The notes beneath the pieces were generated by a model. It was not told the DNA's origin. It did not search any database and worked only from the letters and a program-made list of their open reading frames with translations. A stretch of DNA of 64,000 nucleotides, taken from NCBI RefSeq assembly GCF_015291745.1, contig NZ_CP030059.1:620001-684000 (forward strand), written 5' to 3'. Of this stretch, positions 1 through 8,178 are shown piece by piece (the stretch's first letter is position 1; each line of letters begins with the position of its first letter). Both the position numbers and the translations under genes were made by a program. The DNA comes from Bradyrhizobium sp. CCBAU 53351 (lineage in GTDB: Bacteria > Pseudomonadota > Alphaproteobacteria > Rhizobiales > Xanthobacteraceae).

Positions 1-2
1 AT

Positions 3-581
<579 letters not shown>

Positions 582-586
582 TCGGA

Positions 587-614
587 GAACCCGCCGGCCC
601 GCGCCGGCCGGTTC
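587..614 (+). terminator. Hairpin just after secA, terminator-like but without a U run
   Basis: The arms 587-598 and 603-614 pair over 12 positions with one C-C mismatch and a 4-nt loop, starting 6 nt after the secA stop. There is no T tract after it, so it may be a Rho-independent terminator with a weak tail or an mRNA-stabilising hairpin. Confidence 0.4.
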
Positions 615-645
615 GATCAAGTCCCTGTCCGTGCTCGGCACGGAT

Positions 646-670
646 GGAACCCTCTTTCACAAATGTTGTT
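646..670 (+). promoter_or_regulatory. Possible EcfG (general stress sigma factor) promoter upstream of the HWE kinase
   Basis: GGAAC at 646-650 is followed after 17 nt by GTT at 668-670. The alphaproteobacterial EcfG consensus is GGAAC-N16/17-(C)GTT. The site would give a leader of about 165 nt before the kinase start. The matching response regulator has the same arrangement at 2839-2815 on the other strand, which makes coincidence less likely. This is inference from motif spacing only. Confidence 0.35.
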
Positions 671-841
671 ATCCCGGCACGACCTTGCGGGCGTGCGCTC
701 GCTTCGCAAGGGGACAACGCTGTCCGCGCGCCTGACCTCGTGACCATAGGAATGCAAGTCGGGACGGCTTAACGTGGAGGCGCCATCATGCCGGGCGGCA
801 TCGCTCGATGACGGCGCAGGCACCGGGGTTAAGGCCGTTTG

Positions 842-2368
842 ATGAGTTCCACAGACTATTTCCCGCCATCCAGAACCGAAATCCTCGACGCGCTCGAGCT
901 CGAAGGCCTTGCCGATGAAGCGGGCTTCGGCGAGCTGACGCGCTTCACCGCGGCGCTGTGCGAAGCTCCGATATGTCTTGTCAGTGTGGTCGGCGAAACG
1001 ATGCAGCGCTTCGTGGCCAAGCACGGCCTCGACGTGTCCGAGACGCCGCGCGAATCCTCCTTCTGCGCGCACGCCATGCTGGGGTCGGACCTGATGGTCG
1101 TGCCCGATGCCACCCGGGATCCGAGGTTCGCGGGCAATCCCCTGGTCACAGGCGACCCGTTCATCCGGTTTTACGCCGGTGCGCCGCTCCAGACGCAGGA
1201 CGGTTTTCCGCTCGGCTCGCTCTGCGTCATCGATCGCGTGCCCAGACCTGGCCTGACGCCGCTGCAGGAGCAGGGCCTGCGTGTTATGGCCGCCCAGGTG
1301 GTGGGTGCGATGGGGTATCGCAAGACCACGAAAAGGCAGCAGGCCAGCGAAGCGATCGCGAAGCAGGCGCTTTCTGAAACCGAGCAGAAGTTTCGCATTC
1401 TGGCCGACACCATGCCCCAGATGGTGTGGTCGACGCTGCCGGACGGTCACCACGACTACTACAATGCCAGATGGTACGAGTTTACGGGCGTGCCGGAAGG
1501 CTCGACCGACGGCGAGGGCTGGAACGGCATGTTTCATCCGGACGACCAGGACAAGGCTTGGGAGCGCTGGCGGCATTCGCTGCGGACCGGCGAGCCCTAC
1601 GAGATCGAATATCGCTTGAGGAACGCCGAGGGCAATTATCGCTGGACTCTCGGACGCGCTTTGCCGATCCGCGATGCCGACGGCAATATCACCCGCTGGT
1701 TCGGAACCTGTACCGACATCCACGAGCAGAAGCTCCTGATGGAGCAGCGCGAGATGATCAGCCAGGAGCTGAGCCACCGCATCAAGAACATCTTCTCCGT
1801 GATCAATGGGCTGATCGGCCTTTCGACACGCACGCATCCGGAGCTGAAGGGTCTGGCGGACGAGTTGCGTTCGCGCATCATGTCGCTCGGCAAGGCGCAT
1901 GATTTCGTGCGTCCGCACAGCGCCCGCTCTCAGCCGACCTCGAACCAGGCGACGCTCAAGGGGCTTCTGGAGCAGCTTCTGTCGGCCTATCAGTCGGAGG
2001 CGAAGCGGATCCTGATCACCGGCGATGACTTCCGCATCGACGATCGCTCCGCCACCCCCCTGGCGCTGTCGTTCCACGAGCTCGCGACCAACGCGGCGAA
2101 GTACGGCGCGCTCTCGACGCTGGACGGACGCGTCGCGGTGGACGTCAGCGAGGTGGGCGATGATGTCGTCGTCGCGTGGACGGAAAGCGGCGGTCCGCAG
2201 ATCAAGTCGGCGCCTGCAGTGGAAGGCTTCGGCTCAAGGCTGATCACCTTGAGCATGTCCAGTCAGCTCGGCGGGAAGATGTCCTACGACTGGAATCCCA
2301 AAGGGCTCCGGGCCATAGCTATGATTCCAAAGACCTCGATGAGCCGTCCGGCGCCGCAAAGAACGTGA
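842..2368 (+). CDS. GAF-PAS sensor histidine kinase of the HWE family
   Basis: Predicted cytosolic sensor kinase of 508 aa with no membrane segment. An N-terminal GAF domain (about residues 15-165) is followed by a PAS domain (about 180-300, ILADTMPQMVW through the PAC part RWFGTCTDIHEQK) and an HWE kinase core. The H-box is ELSHRIKNIFSVI, the N-box is SFHELATNAAKYGALS, and the family-defining His and WxE residues are seen in HELATNAAK and WTESGGP. HWE kinases act in light, redox and general-stress signalling in alphaproteobacteria; the ligand cannot be deduced. A TTG directly precedes the chosen ATG. The 3' end overlaps the convergent response regulator gene by 50 bp. Confidence 0.9.
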   Translation: MSSTDYFPPSRTEILDALELEGLADEAGFGELTRFTAALCEAPICLVSVVGETMQRFVAKHGLDVSETPRESSFCAHAMLGSDLMVVPDATRDPRFAGNPLVTGDPFIRFYAGAPLQTQDGFPLGSLCVIDRVPRPGLTPLQEQGLRVMAAQVVGAMGYRKTTKRQQASEAIAKQALSETEQKFRILADTMPQMVWSTLPDGHHDYYNARWYEFTGVPEGSTDGEGWNGMFHPDDQDKAWERWRHSLRTGEPYEIEYRLRNAEGNYRWTLGRALPIRDADGNITRWFGTCTDIHEQKLLMEQREMISQELSHRIKNIFSVINGLIGLSTRTHPELKGLADELRSRIMSLGKAHDFVRPHSARSQPTSNQATLKGLLEQLLSAYQSEAKRILITGDDFRIDDRSATPLALSFHELATNAAKYGALSTLDGRVAVDVSEVGDDVVVAWTESGGPQIKSAPAVEGFGSRLITLSMSSQLGGKMSYDWNPKGLRAIAMIPKTSMSRPAPQRT

Positions 2369-2741
2369 CGTCCGGAGAACGTGGTTGAGGCGCCTCGCCG
2401 GCGGCGTGGTTTACCGCGGTCAGGATCGCATCGTCGCTGAAGGGCTTGCGGATGAAGCCGATCGCCGTCTCTGCACGGGGGGCAATCTGCGCGGGATTGG
2501 CGGTGACGTAAACGATCTTTGTGCCGTATTCGCGCGACAGGTCGAGCGCGATCTGCGGCCCAGTCGAGCCGTCGCGCAGATTGATATCGACTAGCGCGAT
2601 TTGCGCCTGGGGGCCCGCTTCCAGGGCCTCCTTGCGATCCGCCGCGATCGCGGCAACGCGATAGCCCGCATCCTCCAGGATACGAGCGATGTCGCTGGCG
2701 ACAAAGATTTCGTCTTCGACGATCAACACTGCGGGTGTCAT
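2319..2741 (-). CDS. Single-domain response regulator (receiver only)
   Basis: A 140-aa protein made of one receiver domain: acidic pocket in LIVEDE, phospho-acceptor Asp in ALVDINLRDG, conserved Thr in YVTANP and Lys in FIRKPF. It has no output domain. It is encoded opposite the HWE kinase and the two 3' ends overlap (2319-2368), so they are probably partners. Single-domain receivers paired with HWE kinases often serve as phospho-sinks or relays in the general stress response. The start chosen is the ATG just before the receiver domain; a longer reading frame upstream has no receiver-like residues. Confidence 0.85.
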   Translation of the reverse strand: MTPAVLIVEDEIFVASDIARILEDAGYRVAAIAADRKEALEAGPQAQIALVDINLRDGSTGPQIALDLSREYGTKIVYVTANPAQIAPRAETAIGFIRKPFSDDAILTAVNHAAGEAPQPRSPDVTFFAAPDGSSRSLES

Positions 2742-2814
2742 TCGCGACCCATAATTGGCCTCAACAGACGGCGGCTCAGTGGACTGTTCCCCGCATGGAC
2801 GGAGAACAGGCTTC

Positions 2815-2839
2815 AACCTGCTGTTCCGCCTTTTGTTCC
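2815..2839 (-). promoter_or_regulatory. Possible EcfG promoter for the response regulator
   Basis: On the minus strand GGAAC (2839-2835) is followed after 17 nt by GTT (2817-2815), about 75 nt before the start codon at 2741. The spacing equals that of the element before the HWE kinase. Motif-based inference. Confidence 0.35.
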
Positions 2840-2887
2840 ACATGCCTGCCGCACCCGATCGGCCGATCGCCGGCCGCACGGGGAGCG

Positions 2888-2990
2888 TCAATTCGAGCTG
2901 TCGATCAGTCTCTCCAGCAGCCGCTTGAGCTCGCTCGTCGGCGGCGGTCGCGCGGATCCCAGGCGATAGAGCAACGTGTCGGAGACCACC
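2888..2990 (-). pseudogene. Remnant of a marR gene 3' end (copy 1)
   Basis: Bases 2890-2940 match the 3' end of the intact marR gene (6221-6271) with a single mismatch. The match resumes at 2941 with marR position 6378, so 106 bp are missing, and a further 2-nt loss near 2960 puts both parts back in the same frame. The encoded tail still reads DTLLYR and then PPTSELKRLLERLIDSSN, against DTLVYR and KPTSELKRLLESLIDSSN in the intact protein. No DNA-binding region remains, so this is a decayed duplicate. Confidence 0.8.
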
Positions 2991-3093
2991 CCATCTTTGC
3001 CGCTGCTCTTTGTGAACTGGATCACCGCAACAAAACTCGATCCGTGTTTTGATTGAGGCGCATCACGCGGCCCGACAGAATGGAGCCCAGACA

Positions 3094-3498
3094 ATGTCCA
3101 AACGCGCCTTGCGATCGGCCATTTGTGTTCTCCCCCTGAGTTTTTACGCGTGCGGTCCCGCCCCTGCGAGCCAGGTGGGCGGGTGGTGGGGTGGAACATG
3201 GTCGTGCAACATCGACGGCCGCCCGGCGCGGATGAATTGGGCCGCCGTCGATGACAGTCAGACGACCTGCGACGGCGGCACTTGCACCAGCACGTCGGGA
3301 GCACGCTGGTCTGGCAGGTTCTCGGACAATGGCTCGCGATGGGTGAAGCTGACAAATGCACGCAGCGGAGCGCAGGGCGGCGTCTACTTCAACCATGCCG
3401 ATGGCAATCAATGGTATTTAGCCAAGCCGGCGAGCAACAAAGCCGTAGGCTGGACGACATGGAACGGCCAACGCTACCGCCTCTCGTGCTGGCGATGA
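3094..3498 (+). CDS. Small secreted protein, possibly DUF6006-like
   Basis: A 134-aa protein with an N-terminal signal sequence (MSKRALRSAICVLPLSFYAC; a lipoprotein is conceivable but the lipobox is poor) and a mature part rich in Trp, Gly and Ser, with WSCNIDGRPARMNW and two further Cys pairs that could form disulfides. From memory it resembles small DUF6006 proteins of Bradyrhizobium and cyanobacteria, whose function is unknown. The start is an ATG preceded by GGAG at a reasonable distance. It sits alone on the plus strand between two decayed copies of the marR 3' end (2888-2990 and 3575-3605). Confidence 0.65.
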   Translation: MSKRALRSAICVLPLSFYACGPAPASQVGGWWGGTWSCNIDGRPARMNWAAVDDSQTTCDGGTCTSTSGARWSGRFSDNGSRWVKLTNARSGAQGGVYFNHADGNQWYLAKPASNKAVGWTTWNGQRYRLSCWR

Positions 3499-3574
3499 TG
3501 CGCGAATGCTTTGCATTGAACGGCAGACGAGTGTTTGCGCTCGGCAAAGCGCCACGCATCAATTCACGAAGCTC

Positions 3575-3690
3575 AATTCGAACTATCGATCAAACTCTCC
3601 AGCAGTCAGGAAGATCGCCACGAATATCCAGCCCCCCCATTTGCGTCTGGGCTGGATTTCGATGGCTTCATTTGACGTCATTTCATTTGC
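3575..3690 (-). pseudogene. Chimeric remnant: marR 3' end (copy 2) fused to the start of a small membrane-protein gene
   Basis: Bases 3575-3605 match the marR 3' end at 27 of 31 positions; all four differences are G to A. The adjoining 3606-3690 match 17655-17722, the 5' part of the membrane protein gene at 17390-17734, with scattered differences and a 3-nt insertion. A short frame at 3583-3681 (ATG to TAG) reads NEAIEIQPRRKWG, parallel to HETIEVGPRRKWG in the intact gene, and stops inside the marR fragment. It marks a recombination junction between two gene fragments found elsewhere in the window. Confidence 0.75.
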
Positions 3691-3747
3691 CCCATTCGTT
3701 CACGAAGTTGATCTGCTCGCCGAGCGCGGGGTCCTGGCCTGCCGACG

Positions 3748-4245
3748 TTAGCGCCCACATCGCTCGATGCTGCCTCGCCAGCCCGGCGCGTCGATCCTCG
3801 GAAGCTGATAGCTCGCGGTCTTGCTCGAAATCGTCAGCGGCGACGCTCCCTCCATCAGGTCGAGCAGTTGTTTCTCCACGCGCTTCCAGCGCTTTCCGAA
3901 CAGCTCGGGGTCCTGCCGCGAGAAGCCCAGATCCCATTGCACGAAATTGGTCAAATCATCGTCCTCCCCCGAGAGCCCCTCGAACTCGCCGACCAGCTTC
4001 ATGGTCTTGCGGCGGTCCCCGATCATCAGAACGGCCTTGCCGGCGCGTGCTGCCTGGCCCGGATATTTTGCGTGCAGGCCGAAGGCGCGGCCGCATCCGA
4101 GGACGAAGGTCAGCTTTCCGTTTTCCGAGTAGCTCAGGGAGGGAAGCTCCCGGTTGTCGAATTCGAGCTTCCACGATCCCGCCGCAGCAGGAGCGGGGCC
4201 GGCAACGAGGCAAAGGACGATCGTCAGGATAGATGGTTTGGACAT
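3748..4245 (-). CDS. Secreted protein of unknown function
   Basis: A 165-aa protein with a signal peptide (MSKPSILTIVLCLVAGPAPAAAG, cleavage after AAA/AAAG). The mature part has no motif I recognise; it contains two Cys (one in LGCGRAFG, one near the C-terminal end in SIERCGR). The chosen ATG at 4245 is 5 bases after the stop of the zinc-ribbon gene, so it is the last gene of a three-gene operon (TPR protein, zinc-ribbon protein, this protein). No homologue is present in the second copy of that operon at 14.9-16.7 kb. Confidence 0.6.
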   Translation of the reverse strand: MSKPSILTIVLCLVAGPAPAAAGSWKLEFDNRELPSLSYSENGKLTFVLGCGRAFGLHAKYPGQAARAGKAVLMIGDRRKTMKLVGEFEGLSGEDDDLTNFVQWDLGFSRQDPELFGKRWKRVEKQLLDLMEGASPLTISSKTASYQLPRIDAPGWRGSIERCGR

Positions 4246-4250
4246 ATGCC

Positions 4251-4913
4251 TCACCACTCCTCCTCCGTTACAGCTTGCTCGAGCGCCCGCGCGATCGTGA
4301 AGCGCCGGCTGTCCCTCGCTTCGATCTTGCCGCGATGGAAGGCCACGATGTCCGCGAAGGGGTACCCGAGGTCCTCGGCGGCCAGTTGCGATGCCAAACC
4401 CTCGGCGGCCTCCCAGCGTTGCGCCCGCCGGAGCACGTCGAGCAGCAGCAGACGCGTGTCGATCGACTTGATCGTGCGCCCTTCGAGATGCGCGGCCGCC
4501 CGCAGGCGCAACGTGAGTGCCTCGGACGCTTGCTCTTTGTTGTCATCGGCGACCCAGGCCGCGCAGAGCGTGTTCAGGAAGGCGGATCTCCTGTCGCCGT
4601 AATAGGCGTCCTGCGCCGCGCGAACCAGAAAGCGGCGCGAGGCCGGGTCGGCCAGGGGATCGAGGCAGGCGGCCCGGAATTCCGGTGTGGCGACGAAGCT
4701 GCGTGCCTTGGCGTCGCCCTTGTCGATGTTCGGAGCGACGTAACCGCAAAAGGGGCATTCCTGCAGCCAGTCCTCGACGGTGGCGCGGAACATTCCCGGC
4801 GGGCGCTGGTCGAGATCCGGTGAGCCCCAGGAGTTCGAGCTCATGAGCTCGCAATGCTCCGACTTCTTGCCGCAGCAATAGCATTTCCGAACTCGGGTGT
4901 CGTAGCTCGTCAT
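4251..4913 (-). CDS. Zinc-ribbon protein, DUF2225-like (paralogue A)
   Basis: A 220-aa, probably cytosolic protein. An N-terminal CYCCGK and a later ECPFCGYVAP supply the cysteines of a predicted zinc ribbon, followed by an alpha-helical region with TPR-like character (DTRLLLLDVLRRAQRWEAAEGLA). It resembles DUF2225 proteins, of unknown function. It is clearly paralogous to the product of 14901-15635 over its whole length, for example both have GSPDLDQRPP and IDKGDAKARSF. The upstream TPR gene ends 16 bp before it. Role unknown. Confidence 0.7.
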   Translation of the reverse strand: MTSYDTRVRKCYCCGKKSEHCELMSSNSWGSPDLDQRPPGMFRATVEDWLQECPFCGYVAPNIDKGDAKARSFVATPEFRAACLDPLADPASRRFLVRAAQDAYYGDRRSAFLNTLCAAWVADDNKEQASEALTLRLRAAAHLEGRTIKSIDTRLLLLDVLRRAQRWEAAEGLASQLAAEDLGYPFADIVAFHRGKIEARDSRRFTIARALEQAVTEEEW

Positions 4914-4929
4914 GTGAGATCCGGCGCGA

Positions 4930-6033
4930 CTACGCTCCCCATCGCTTGCTCAAATTGCGGCGAAACATCTCCGACGCCTGGACAAGTCTTTCCAGCACGC
5001 CTTCGCCATAGAGCACAGACTTGTTGCCTGCATAGTCCATGATCGCGTTGCGAAAGATCGGCTTCCTCGCGCCGAGGAAATTCTGCAGCAGTTCGAAGCC
5101 CCGCTCCAGCATGGGCTCGGTGGCCTCCGATCCCGCATCCGCATATCCCACGGCCAACTCGGCGAGAATCCAGAGCAGGGCAGCCGCATCCTCGCCATAG
5201 GCCAGCTCGCATATCGAAAGCAGACGTTTCAACAGAGGCTCGGCCGTCCGGAATTGCCGGCAGTCCACATAGGTCCGTATCATCTCTTCGAGGGCGACCT
5301 GCACCTCGACACTATCAGGTCCAAATCGCTTCTCCAGCATGCCCAGGCCGAGCTTGAAAGCGGCGACTGCCTCCTCGATGCTTCGTCGGCTGCTTCCAGG
5401 CCTTTGCCGCGTGCTGGCATTGGCGTGGACAATCGCGGAGGCGAGCAGGCACCTTGCGACTTCCTCGCTGCGCTTTCCGAAGACTTTCTGTTTGAGGCTG
5501 AGGCTGCGTTCGAGATCCGCCTTGGCGTCCGTCCACTTCTTCACGTGCGTGCTCGTCTCGGCCAGCAGTTCGACGGCGGCTGCGACCTCGGCGCTGTGCG
5601 CGCCATGAAGCTTTTCCTTGATGGAGATGCTTCGCTCCAGCAGCACCCTGGCCTTCGCATACCCCCCGCTCGATGCGTAGCCCCTGCCGAGCGCTTCGCA
5701 TTCCTCGGCAACCGCTTCACTGTCTTCGCCGAAGATTTCGGTCTTGATCGCCAGCCGCCGCAGCTGAAACGGCTCGATATGCTCGAAGTCGGCGCCACTT
5801 GCGTGACCGATCCATTTATCGAGGTCGGGAAGGACTGACCTCGGCCCATGCAGGCTTTCGGCAATCGTGATGCAGCGCTCGAGAAAGGGAGCCGCGTCCA
5901 CGGGATCCTCATAATCGCAGATCACGCGCACCAGCGATCTCAGGGCGGTTGCCACCTCGTCGCTGACCGGTCCGAAGCGTTTTTCGAGCCCGGCAATGTG
6001 CTCGAGATGACGGGGGGCGTAGAAAGACGTCAT
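4930..6033 (-). CDS. TPR-repeat protein (paralogue A)
   Basis: A 367-aa cytosolic protein made almost wholly of TPR-like helical pairs of the Tpr_10/Tpr_12 type, seen in repeats such as ARVLLERSISIKEKLHG and DLERSLSLKQKVFG. Such proteins are protein-binding scaffolds. It has no signal peptide or enzyme motif. Its paralogue is encoded at 15649-16749; the two share the start (LEKRFGP / LEKRHGP), the core AALLWILAEL and the end RRNLSKRWGA / RRNLRKRWGA. The ATG at 6033 is chosen because the homology starts there. It heads an operon with the zinc-ribbon and secreted proteins. Confidence 0.75.
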   Translation of the reverse strand: MTSFYAPRHLEHIAGLEKRFGPVSDEVATALRSLVRVICDYEDPVDAAPFLERCITIAESLHGPRSVLPDLDKWIGHASGADFEHIEPFQLRRLAIKTEIFGEDSEAVAEECEALGRGYASSGGYAKARVLLERSISIKEKLHGAHSAEVAAAVELLAETSTHVKKWTDAKADLERSLSLKQKVFGKRSEEVARCLLASAIVHANASTRQRPGSSRRSIEEAVAAFKLGLGMLEKRFGPDSVEVQVALEEMIRTYVDCRQFRTAEPLLKRLLSICELAYGEDAAALLWILAELAVGYADAGSEATEPMLERGFELLQNFLGARKPIFRNAIMDYAGNKSVLYGEGVLERLVQASEMFRRNLSKRWGA

Positions 6034-6218
6034 GGCCGGCCTCAATTTCCATCCCAATGAGGCGCCTTGGCCAACATGCCCAATGCCGCGCTCCCCCGGT
6101 CGCTGTTCGCTCCAGCATGGATGGCATGCGCCAAAACGCAAGAGCTGCGGGCGCGTTTGAGCGCAACTATGCGCCGGGCAGGGCGACAGGCGGTGAGGTC
6201 GCTCGGCGAAGCCGGCGC

Positions 6219-6686
6219 CTAATTCGAGCTGTCGATCAGGCTCTCCAGCAGCCGCTTGAGCTCGCTCGTCGGCTTGTCGCCGTAGCTCTCCAGGATGTGC
6301 TCCTCCTGGTCCACCGCGAGCGAGTTGAGCTTCTTGCTCAGCACCTTGCCGCGGTCGGAGATGAACATCAGCACCTTGCGGCGGTCGTTCGGATCCTGCA
6401 CGCGATAGACCAGCGTGTCCGAGACCATGCGGTCGATCATCTTGGTCAGGGTCGGATGGTTGAGCAGCACGGCCTCCGCAAGCTCGCCCATCGAATGGCC
6501 GTTGCCATCCGACAGCACTTTCAGGATGCGCCATTGCTCGACGGGAACCCCTTCTTTGCTCAACCGCAGTTCGAGCTGCCGGTTGATCTCCCGGTTGGCT
6601 TGCGCGAGCAGGTAGGCGAGGTGTTCGGTGATCGGGATGTTTGCTTTGGTCGGTTTTGCCACGGCTAAGACTTCGTCTTGACCCAA
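6219..6686 (-). CDS. MarR-family transcriptional regulator
   Basis: A 155-aa winged-helix regulator. The recognition part is seen in MGELAEAVLLNHPTLTKMID and the wing in VYRVQDPNDRRKVLMFI. It probably binds a small aromatic or amide ligand and represses the divergent transporter/amidase operon that starts at 6767; two inverted repeats lie in the shared spacer. The start is uncertain: TTG at 6686 gives the length used here, and a GTG at 6662 would remove eight residues. Decayed copies of its 3' end occur at 2888-2990 and 3575-3605. Confidence 0.9.
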   Translation of the reverse strand: MGQDEVLAVAKPTKANIPITEHLAYLLAQANREINRQLELRLSKEGVPVEQWRILKVLSDGNGHSMGELAEAVLLNHPTLTKMIDRMVSDTLVYRVQDPNDRRKVLMFISDRGKVLSKKLNSLAVDQEEHILESYGDKPTSELKRLLESLIDSSN

Positions 6687-6712
6687 ATGAGTGAATGTCT
6701 TGCAATCAATGC

Positions 6713-6742
6713 TGCATCTATATGCACTTCAATTGTTGAAGT
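6713..6742. promoter_or_regulatory. Two adjacent inverted repeats in the marR / transporter spacer (predicted MarR operator)
   Basis: TGCAT-CTAT-ATGCA occupies 6713-6726 and ACTTCAA-TTG-TTGAAGT occupies 6726-6742, sharing one base. The 7-3-7 repeat has the size typical of MarR sites. The spacer is strongly AT-rich compared with its surroundings and must hold both divergent promoters. Confidence 0.6.
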
Positions 6743-6766
6743 TTCAATATTTTCAAAATAGGATGA

Positions 6767-8026
6767 TTGCCCAACAATAGGGCGGGTGCCGCGGCCGCCC
6801 GTAGAATGTGCTTTCAGGTCTGGTCCCAGACAGGAGTTGGCGTGCGCGCGACGGTGAACTTCCCGGCTCACGGCGGCCCGGCGTTGCCGCCGTCTTTGCT
6901 GTTCAGGAATCTGTCGTCGTCGGCAGCCGGCGGCGCGTTGTCGCCGAGCGACCACGCCTTGTTCAAACGGCGCGGCGCCAACAGGCTGCGCATCGGCGGC
7001 TTCATCTGCTGCACCGGCTCGCCCGGCGTCTGGGGGCCGTGCGCCACCAACAGCGCGCAGCTCGCCGTCGCCGAGATCAACAAGCGCGGCGGCATCCTTG
7101 GCCGCGAGATCGAGCTGTCGATCTACGACGCCGGCGGGCCGCTGGATGAGGTTCTGGACCGTGCCGAGCAGGCGATCGCGTTCGACGAGGTCGATCTGAT
7201 CGTCGGCCTGCACACCAGCGCGGTCCGCGTGGCCTTGCGCGACGTCACCATGCGCCATCGCATCCCCTACATCTACACGCCTGTCTACGAGGGCGGCGAG
7301 CGCACGCCGGGCGTGATGGCGATCGGCGAGACGCCGCGCTGGCAGAGCCGCCCCGCCATCCACTGGCTTGCCGACGTCAAGAAGGCCCAGCGCTGGTATC
7401 TGATCGGCAGCGACTATGTCTGGCCGTGGCAATCGCACCGTGCGGTCAAGAACTACATCAGGGAAACCGGCGGCCACGTCGTCGGCGAAGAGTTCGTTCC
7501 CCTCGGCGAGGACAATCACGAGCCGCATCTGGCGCGCATCCGCGCCGCCAAGCCCGATGTCGTGCTGATCTCGCTGATCGGCACCGACAGCATCACCTTC
7601 AACCGGGCTTTCGGCGAATGGGGCCTCGGCGCCACGACGCTGCGCCTTGCCGGGGCGATGGACGATACCGTGCTGCTCGGCATCGGCGCCGACAACAGCG
7701 AGAACATGTTCTGCGCCTCGGGCTATTTCACCGGAACCGGCACGCGCGCCAATGACGACTTCCAGAGCCGTTATCGCGCGATGTTCGGGCCGAATGCGCC
7801 GCCGATCGGCTCGGTCGGACAGTCGAGCTACGAGGGCTTGCGCTTCCTCGAGGCCGTCGCGAACAAGGCCGGCTCGTTGTCGATGGGCCCGATGCTGGTG
7901 GCCGGCCGCAACATCGTCTACAGCGGCGCCCGCGGTCCGGTCACCGTCCGCGACGGACGCGCGCGAATGCCGATGCATCTTGCCGAGGCCGACGGTCTCG
8001 ACTTCAAGCTGATCAAGCCGATCTGA
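6767..8026 (+). CDS. Amide/urea-type periplasmic-binding-fold protein without a clear signal peptide (AmiC-like)
   Basis: About 419 aa of type I periplasmic-binding fold, of the UrtA/FmdD/AmiC group: LRIGGFICCTGSPGVWGP at the start of the fold, AVAEINKRGGILGREIELSIYDAGG, and VGQSSYEGLRFLEAVANKAGS near the end. Unlike the second binding protein of the operon (10590), its N-terminus has no hydrophobic segment, so it may be a cytosolic ligand sensor like Pseudomonas AmiC, which regulates amidase expression by binding an antiterminator. No AmiR homologue is visible. The first 60 or so residues are of low quality and the start may lie further downstream. Confidence 0.75.
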   Translation: MPNNRAGAAAARRMCFQVWSQTGVGVRATVNFPAHGGPALPPSLLFRNLSSSAAGGALSPSDHALFKRRGANRLRIGGFICCTGSPGVWGPCATNSAQLAVAEINKRGGILGREIELSIYDAGGPLDEVLDRAEQAIAFDEVDLIVGLHTSAVRVALRDVTMRHRIPYIYTPVYEGGERTPGVMAIGETPRWQSRPAIHWLADVKKAQRWYLIGSDYVWPWQSHRAVKNYIRETGGHVVGEEFVPLGEDNHEPHLARIRAAKPDVVLISLIGTDSITFNRAFGEWGLGATTLRLAGAMDDTVLLGIGADNSENMFCASGYFTGTGTRANDDFQSRYRAMFGPNAPPIGSVGQSSYEGLRFLEAVANKAGSLSMGPMLVAGRNIVYSGARGPVTVRDGRARMPMHLAEADGLDFKLIKPI

Positions 8027-8076
8027 CCGCGCCGCGGCAATCGGCGGGGCCCGACTTGCAAAATAATACTTGAAAA

Positions 8077-8089
8077 GGAAAATATTTCC
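8077..8089. promoter_or_regulatory. Small inverted repeat before the amidase
   Basis: GGAAA-ATA-TTTCC lies within an AT-rich patch (about 8058-8098) between the binding-protein gene and the amidase. The patch has promoter-like composition and could allow separate control of amidase. Weak evidence. Confidence 0.3.
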
Positions 8090-8178
8090 GTTTTGAATGT
8101 TTGCGCGAGGCCGCCGGTACGTGCATCGCGCCGGGGCGGCCACGCTCCAGTTCGCCAAAGAAAATTCAGGAGAGCGCC

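Noticed and set aside
617..2077. 486-codon minus-strand frame opposite the HWE kinase
   Set aside because: The plus strand carries recognisable GAF, PAS and kinase motifs; the antisense product has none.
6665..8158. 497-codon minus-strand frame opposite the first binding-protein gene
   Set aside because: No motifs; overlaps marR control region and a supported gene.
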